This document shows, one piece after another, positions 5,155 through 7,802 of a DNA stretch of 7,802 nt. Each line of letters opens with the position of its first letter. The stretch's first letter is position 1. The notes under the pieces were generated by a model that searched no databases, was not told the DNA's origin, and saw nothing but the letters and a program-made list of their open reading frames with translations. The position numbers and the translations under genes were made by a program. Source of the DNA: Hydrogenophaga intermedia (GTDB taxonomy: Bacteria; Pseudomonadota; Gammaproteobacteria; Burkholderiales; Burkholderiaceae_C); NCBI GenBank assembly GCA_945869245.1, contig CAMBOY010000147.1:1-7802 (forward strand). Direction: 5' to 3'.

Positions 5155-5795
5155 GGATGCTGCAATTGACGGCCAACACCGGGCCGGAGGAATGCTGCCT
5201 GGCGGTACGCAAGGCACTGGCGCAAGTGCTGCGCGAGTGTGAGGCGGCGAGTGTTCGCGTGGAACTGCTGGAGCAGGTGGACAGCGATGTGCGGGGCAAT
5301 TTGCGCTCGGTGCTGCTGGCGCTGGAGGGTGATGGCGCCGAGCGCGTGGCGAGTCGCTGGAGCGGCAGCCTGCTGTGGATCTGTCCCAGCCCTTACCGGC
5401 CTCGGCATGGGCGCAAGAACTGGTTCATCGGTGGGGCGGTGTTCGACGCAGGTGAAGCGGGCGAAGGGTCTGGCGAACTGGACGATGCCGACATACGCTT
5501 CGAGGCGGTGCGCGCCAGCGGCCCGGGCGGCCAGCACGTCAATAAGACCGATTCAGCGGTGCGGGCGACGCATGTGCCCAGCGGCCTGAGCGTGAAGGTG
5601 CAGACCGAACGCAGCCAGCACGCGAACAAGCGGCTGGCGCGGGCATTGCTGGCGCATAAGCTGGCCAATGCGGCCGAGGTTGCCGCCTCGGCGGAGCGCC
5701 AACAGCGCTGGCAATCGCACCGGGCCGTGCCGCGCGGTCTGGCTCAAAGGACTTTTGTGGGCGAACGTTTTGTCGAACGGCTTGCTTGCTCTTGA
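5151..5795 (+). CDS. prfH: Peptide chain release factor H
   Basis: 214 residues. PrfH is a release-factor homologue that lacks the stop-codon recognition domain. It is reported to release the nascent chain from ribosomes with a damaged decoding centre so that the partner RtcB2 can repair the rRNA. The N-terminal half (1-115) ends with the family segment SPYRPRHGRKNWFIG (80-94). The catalytic loop RASGPGGQHVNKTDSAVRAT (121-140) carries the GGQ at 126-128. The basic C-terminal part includes QTERSQHANKRLARALLAHK (151-170) and GERF (204-207). The ATG at 5151 overlaps the rtcB stop as ATGA, with GGGGAG at 5137-5142 as ribosome binding site. Length and motifs match known PrfH proteins, and no frameshift is seen. 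The C-terminal ERLACS after GERF is a short extension close to the downstream repeat. Confidence 0.97.
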   Translation: MRMLQLTANTGPEECCLAVRKALAQVLRECEAASVRVELLEQVDSDVRGNLRSVLLALEGDGAERVASRWSGSLLWICPSPYRPRHGRKNWFIGGAVFDAGEAGEGSGELDDADIRFEAVRASGPGGQHVNKTDSAVRATHVPSGLSVKVQTERSQHANKRLARALLAHKLANAAEVAASAERQQRWQSHRAVPRGLAQRTFVGERFVERLACS

Positions 5796-5818
5796 TTGTC
5801 TGTCTGCACTCAGCCACC

Positions 5819-5852
5819 ATCCTTCGCCACATCCCACCCCGCCCGCTGATTG
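5819..5852 (+). repeat. Imperfect 34-bp repeat R1, copy B
   Basis: Partner of 1380-1413 with 29 of 34 bases identical. It lies 23 bases after the prfH stop and ends about 7 bases before recognisable acnB sequence begins, so it marks the right-hand junction of the rtcB-prfH segment. The minus strand reads NQRAGWDVAKDG here. Confidence 0.65.
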
Positions 5853-5858
5853 GTCTTG

Positions 5859-6089
5859 GTGTCCACCAGCACCCGCAACCTCCCCAACCGCCTGGGCAAG
5901 CACACCAACGTGTTCCTGGCCTCGGCCGAGCTGGCGGCGATTGTGTCCAAGCTGGGCAAGATCCCGACCGTGGCCGGATACTTTGATGCCATGGGCATCG
6001 TGAACAAGGGCGGCGCGGCGATCTACAATTACCTGAACTTCGACCAGATCGAGGAGTATGTGGAGAACGCGAAGGACGTGACGGCTTGA
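5859..6089 (+). pseudogene. acnB: acnB 3'-end fragment 2, with native stop
   Basis: 77 codons reading VSTSTRNLPNRLGKHTNVFL, then ASAELAAIVSKLGKIPTVAG, then YFDAMGIVNKGG and YLNFDQIEEYVENAKDVTA, with TGA at 6087-6089. This is the extreme C-terminus of aconitase B. Its left edge at STSTRN coincides with the left edge of the deletion in fragment 1, so the first part of this fragment is what the other copy lacks. No start or upstream domain exists, so it cannot make an enzyme. A strong terminator follows the stop, as expected for the genuine end of acnB. The segment differs from fragment 1 outside the identical 50-bp block, so the two are either diverged duplicates or come from different acnB alleles. 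Confidence 0.9.
5979..6028 (+). repeat. Perfect 50-bp direct repeat in acnB fragments, copy 2
   Basis: Identical to 3181-3230 and in the same orientation. It forms the right-hand member of the pair bracketing the rtcB-prfH segment. Sequence right of it (6029-6084) matches the other copy only partially, and sequence left of it is absent from the other copy because of that copy's deletion. Confidence 0.9.
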
Positions 6090-6112
6090 GCGGCTCTTCT
6101 CTCTGAGTGAAC

Positions 6113-6138
6113 AAAACGGCCCTTCGGGGCCGTTTTTT
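6113..6138 (+). terminator. Rho-independent terminator after acnB fragment 2
   Basis: AAAACGGCCC, loop TTCG, GGGCCGTTTT plus two further T's. The stem is CGGCCC/GGGCCG closed on the stable C(UUCG)G tetraloop, flanked by A's and a six-T run, so it may work in both directions. It follows the acnB stop by 23 bases and would also stop read-through from prfH. Confidence 0.92.
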
Positions 6139-6280
6139 GTTTCCTTCTTCAGCTCGTAGCGCAGCAAACGCCGTGCCGTGTGACGCGGGCATACGGTGAA
6201 TAGCGCACATTAAAAAACGCCTGTGCCCCTGATTCCATAAAGCATACTTTGATACTAGTTTTTATCAAAATGGTGCGTGG
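6139..6280. promoter_or_regulatory. AT-rich spacer with TTTGATA-N8-TATCAAA dyad before the SUKH genes
   Basis: This interval lies between the terminator and the first SUKH gene. At 6248-6254 and 6263-6269 there is a perfect 7-bp inverted repeat TTTGATA / TATCAAA with an 8-base spacer containing part of ACTAGT, in a locally AT-rich block 11 bases before the ATG at 6281. Possible -10 hexamers (CATACT, GATACT) are present, but I found no matching -35. The dyad could be an operator, or a hairpin in the 5' leader near the start codon. Nothing else is recognisable in the spacer. Confidence 0.4.
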
Positions 6281-6904
6281 ATGCAAGACGATCCGGATGA
6301 AGTGACGCGGCTGTGGCGCAGTTTGCGGGAGTTGCAACAACGAGGCATGGGCGATCAGTACCAAGAGGTTTTGCCTGGTCTGAGTGAGCCACAACTGCAA
6401 GTGATTGAGCGCATGCTTGGGTTCGGTTTGTCTGAGTCCCACAAGGCGTTGCTTCGACTCAGCGCTGGTGGGACGCCATGGCCTAGCGAGGGAAAGCACA
6501 TGGACGTGGACATGATGCTCGAGCGGTGGGCAATGTGGGCTGGAATTGCCAATGACGCAGGCCAAAATGCTGAAGAGCCTGACCCGCAGTATCTGCAGAT
6601 GATGAAGACAACGTTCATGTACTGCCATGCTCGTTTATTGCCCTTATGCCATGAGTACGGTGGTGGCGACGGTGTCATGCTCGACATGGCGCCTGGTCCA
6701 GCGGGCCGTATTGGCCAGATCGTACGGATCGATCACGGAGATGGCCTTCGATGGGTTGCCCCCCACCTCACCGCGTATCTGAGCGACTTTGTTCAGGCCA
6801 TTGAATCCGGCCATTTGCACTATGACGTTGAGAGCAGCGATTGGGTTCGTGAGGATGGCGCACACATGTACTCTTCTGAATTGCACGGGAGATGGTCCGA
6901 ATGA
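6281..6904 (+). CDS. SMI1/KNR4 (SUKH) family protein, possible immunity protein
   Basis: 207 residues. The SUKH signature lies in the middle to C-terminal part: GVMLDMAPGPAGRIGQIVRI (131-150), then DHGDGLRWVAPHLTAYLSDF (151-170). SUKH proteins are common immunity proteins that bind and neutralise polymorphic toxins delivered by contact-dependent or secretion systems, and some have other roles. There is no signal peptide or membrane segment, so it is probably cytoplasmic. The ATG at 6281 has no strong Shine-Dalgarno, and no better in-frame start is visible. The stop overlaps the next start as ATGA, so the two genes form a coupled pair. Codon use looks less GC-biased than in rtcB-prfH (more TTG, TTT, CAA), hinting at separate ancestry. 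No toxin gene is visible in the window. Confidence 0.85.
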   Translation: MQDDPDEVTRLWRSLRELQQRGMGDQYQEVLPGLSEPQLQVIERMLGFGLSESHKALLRLSAGGTPWPSEGKHMDVDMMLERWAMWAGIANDAGQNAEEPDPQYLQMMKTTFMYCHARLLPLCHEYGGGDGVMLDMAPGPAGRIGQIVRIDHGDGLRWVAPHLTAYLSDFVQAIESGHLHYDVESSDWVREDGAHMYSSELHGRWSE

Positions 6905-7802
6905 CAATGGCTAATGAAGCAACAACGCAGGCGATGATTCATGATGTGCTAACACGTTTGGCCAAGTTACATGACCAGTATTTTGGCGCTGATCGTCTTG
7001 CGAAGAAATCGCTGACGCTCCGCCAGCAGATCCACTTTCAGGCGACTTTGGGGTCTGCGCTGCCCCAGTCTTTGCTGGCAACCTGGAGCGATCCTGTGGT
7101 GATGGGTGCAATGGGCACTGAGGGCGCTTTGCCTGGCGTGAGTGGGTTTTTTGACCCCGTTAAAGCCTTGAAGGAGTGGCAATTGCGTACAGCGCAGGTG
7201 TACGAACTTTGGCAAGGGCAGGGTTTACAAGACGAGGCATCCGTGGCCGGCGATCAGGCCATCCGCCACGATGTGTTTAACAAAGGCTGGGTTCCTCTGG
7301 GGGGGGCCAGTGGTTCCTACGGTTGGCTGTGTATAGACTTGGCGCCGGGGCCTGCAGGCCAGTGGGGACAATTGATTGAAGTGCCAGGGTTCTATAAAAA
7401 AAGCACTGAGCCGATCGATCCATCTCGGCTGCGTGTTGTGGCACCTTCATGGTTGGCATTTTTGGCTTCGGTGGTTCAAGTTTGGGAATCGGCCGGCATC
7501 AGTCGCCCCGAGCCTGTGCGGGAGTGGAGGGCGGCCAACAGCGAGCACGAGGTCAGTCCTCAAGACTTGATTGCTTTAGCGACCGCGTCTTCCGACACGC
7601 CACCGCCATGGTGGCGTACCGAATTGGCTCCCAAGATCAATGTAGAGCCGTTGGTCAACACGGTGCCGCCTGTGGCTGCCATGACGGATGAGACATTGCT
7701 GGGGCTCGCGAGCAGCTCCATTGGCCCTGCCGTCACCGTACCAAAGCTGTACGCTCGGGAGGCGGACATCCTGTCGCGCATTCCTGTTAGAGCGCACAGC
7801 TA
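6901..7802 (+). CDS. Second SMI1/KNR4-like protein, 3'-truncated by window edge
   Basis: Open from the ATG at 6901 to the window end, 300 complete codons with no stop. GGGAGA at 6887-6892 is a good ribosome binding site for 6901; an in-frame ATG at 6907 is the alternative start. Residues 130-160 read WVPLGGASGSYGWLCIDLAP then GPAGQWGQLIEV, the SUKH signature, and LRVVAPSWLAFLASVVQVWE (177-196) closes the domain. It shares LDxAPGPAGxxGQ with the upstream protein (here I-D-L-A-P), so the two are probably tandem paralogues at the domain level. Beyond about residue 205 there is an extension of at least 95 residues, rich in S, T and P, which I do not recognise and which continues off the window. 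It could be a fused domain or linker. Confidence 0.78.
   Translation, partial: MTMANEATTQAMIHDVLTRLAKLHDQYFGADRLAKKSLTLRQQIHFQATLGSALPQSLLATWSDPVVMGAMGTEGALPGVSGFFDPVKALKEWQLRTAQVYELWQGQGLQDEASVAGDQAIRHDVFNKGWVPLGGASGSYGWLCIDLAPGPAGQWGQLIEVPGFYKKSTEPIDPSRLRVVAPSWLAFLASVVQVWESAGISRPEPVREWRAANSEHEVSPQDLIALATASSDTPPPWWRTELAPKINVEPLVNTVPPVAAMTDETLLGLASSSIGPAVTVPKLYAREADILSRIPVRAHS

Noticed and set aside
4711..5217. 168-codon minus-strand open frame across the rtcB-prfH junction
   Set aside because: Both plus-strand genes here are complete with all family motifs; the antisense frame shows no domain or start signals.
1380..5852. Integron cassette array, with R1 copies as attC sites after genes
   Set aside because: The position after stop codons is suggestive, but I found no GTTRRRY/RYYYAAC core pairs, no long imperfect attC stem and no integron integrase.
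5796..6003. Extension of a plus-strand ORF from prfH into acnB fragment 2 as a fusion
   Set aside because: prfH has a clear stop at 5793-5795 and the acnB frame has no start or ribosome binding site after it; the frame bridging them is a shadow.
1..7802. CRISPR array, tRNA or rRNA genes, transposase or integrase
   Set aside because: I saw no regularly spaced repeats, no tRNA-like cloverleaf or rRNA sequence, and no frame with transposase or recombinase motifs.

Overview
This GC-rich window looks like a betaproteobacterial chromosome, probably Burkholderiales and perhaps Comamonadaceae. That placement is inferred from protein style and composition, not from a marker gene. It combines a few intact genes with an unusual amount of gene debris: truncated tails, frameshifted genes and short dispersed repeats. 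The 5' end holds the 3' part of a DUF1501 gene (1-1365). Positions 1366-2168 hold debris, one small cysteine-rich ORF with a good ribosome binding site (1773-1991), and two imperfect repeat pairs.

A secreted fasciclin-domain protein lies on the minus strand (2216-2671). It has its own terminator (2169-2192) and three evenly spaced dyads far upstream (2822-2889).

The centre is a two-gene operon, rtcB (RtcB2 type, 4006-5154) and prfH (5151-5795), overlapping by ATGA. From what is known of this pair, PrfH releases the peptide from ribosomes cut in the 16S decoding centre and RtcB2 religates the rRNA. A candidate promoter (3721-3750), a roughly 250-base leader and a possible 19-codon leader ORF precede it. 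A frameshifted lipoprotein gene (3299-3685) lies just upstream.

The segment from the lipoprotein pseudogene to prfH is bracketed by two same-orientation fragments of the 3' end of acnB (aconitase B), at 3040-3288 and 5859-6089. They share a perfect 50-bp direct repeat inside otherwise diverged sequence. The second fragment keeps the acnB stop codon and is followed by a strong terminator (6113-6138). The layout resembles an accessory cassette inserted at, or recombined through, an acnB tail.

Downstream (6281-7802) are two ATGA-overlapping genes with SMI1/KNR4 (SUKH)-like signatures, the second cut by the window edge. SUKH proteins are typical immunity proteins against polymorphic toxins. The region may therefore be a defence neighbourhood in which one module repairs toxin-cut ribosomes and the other neutralises toxins. 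That functional link is inference.
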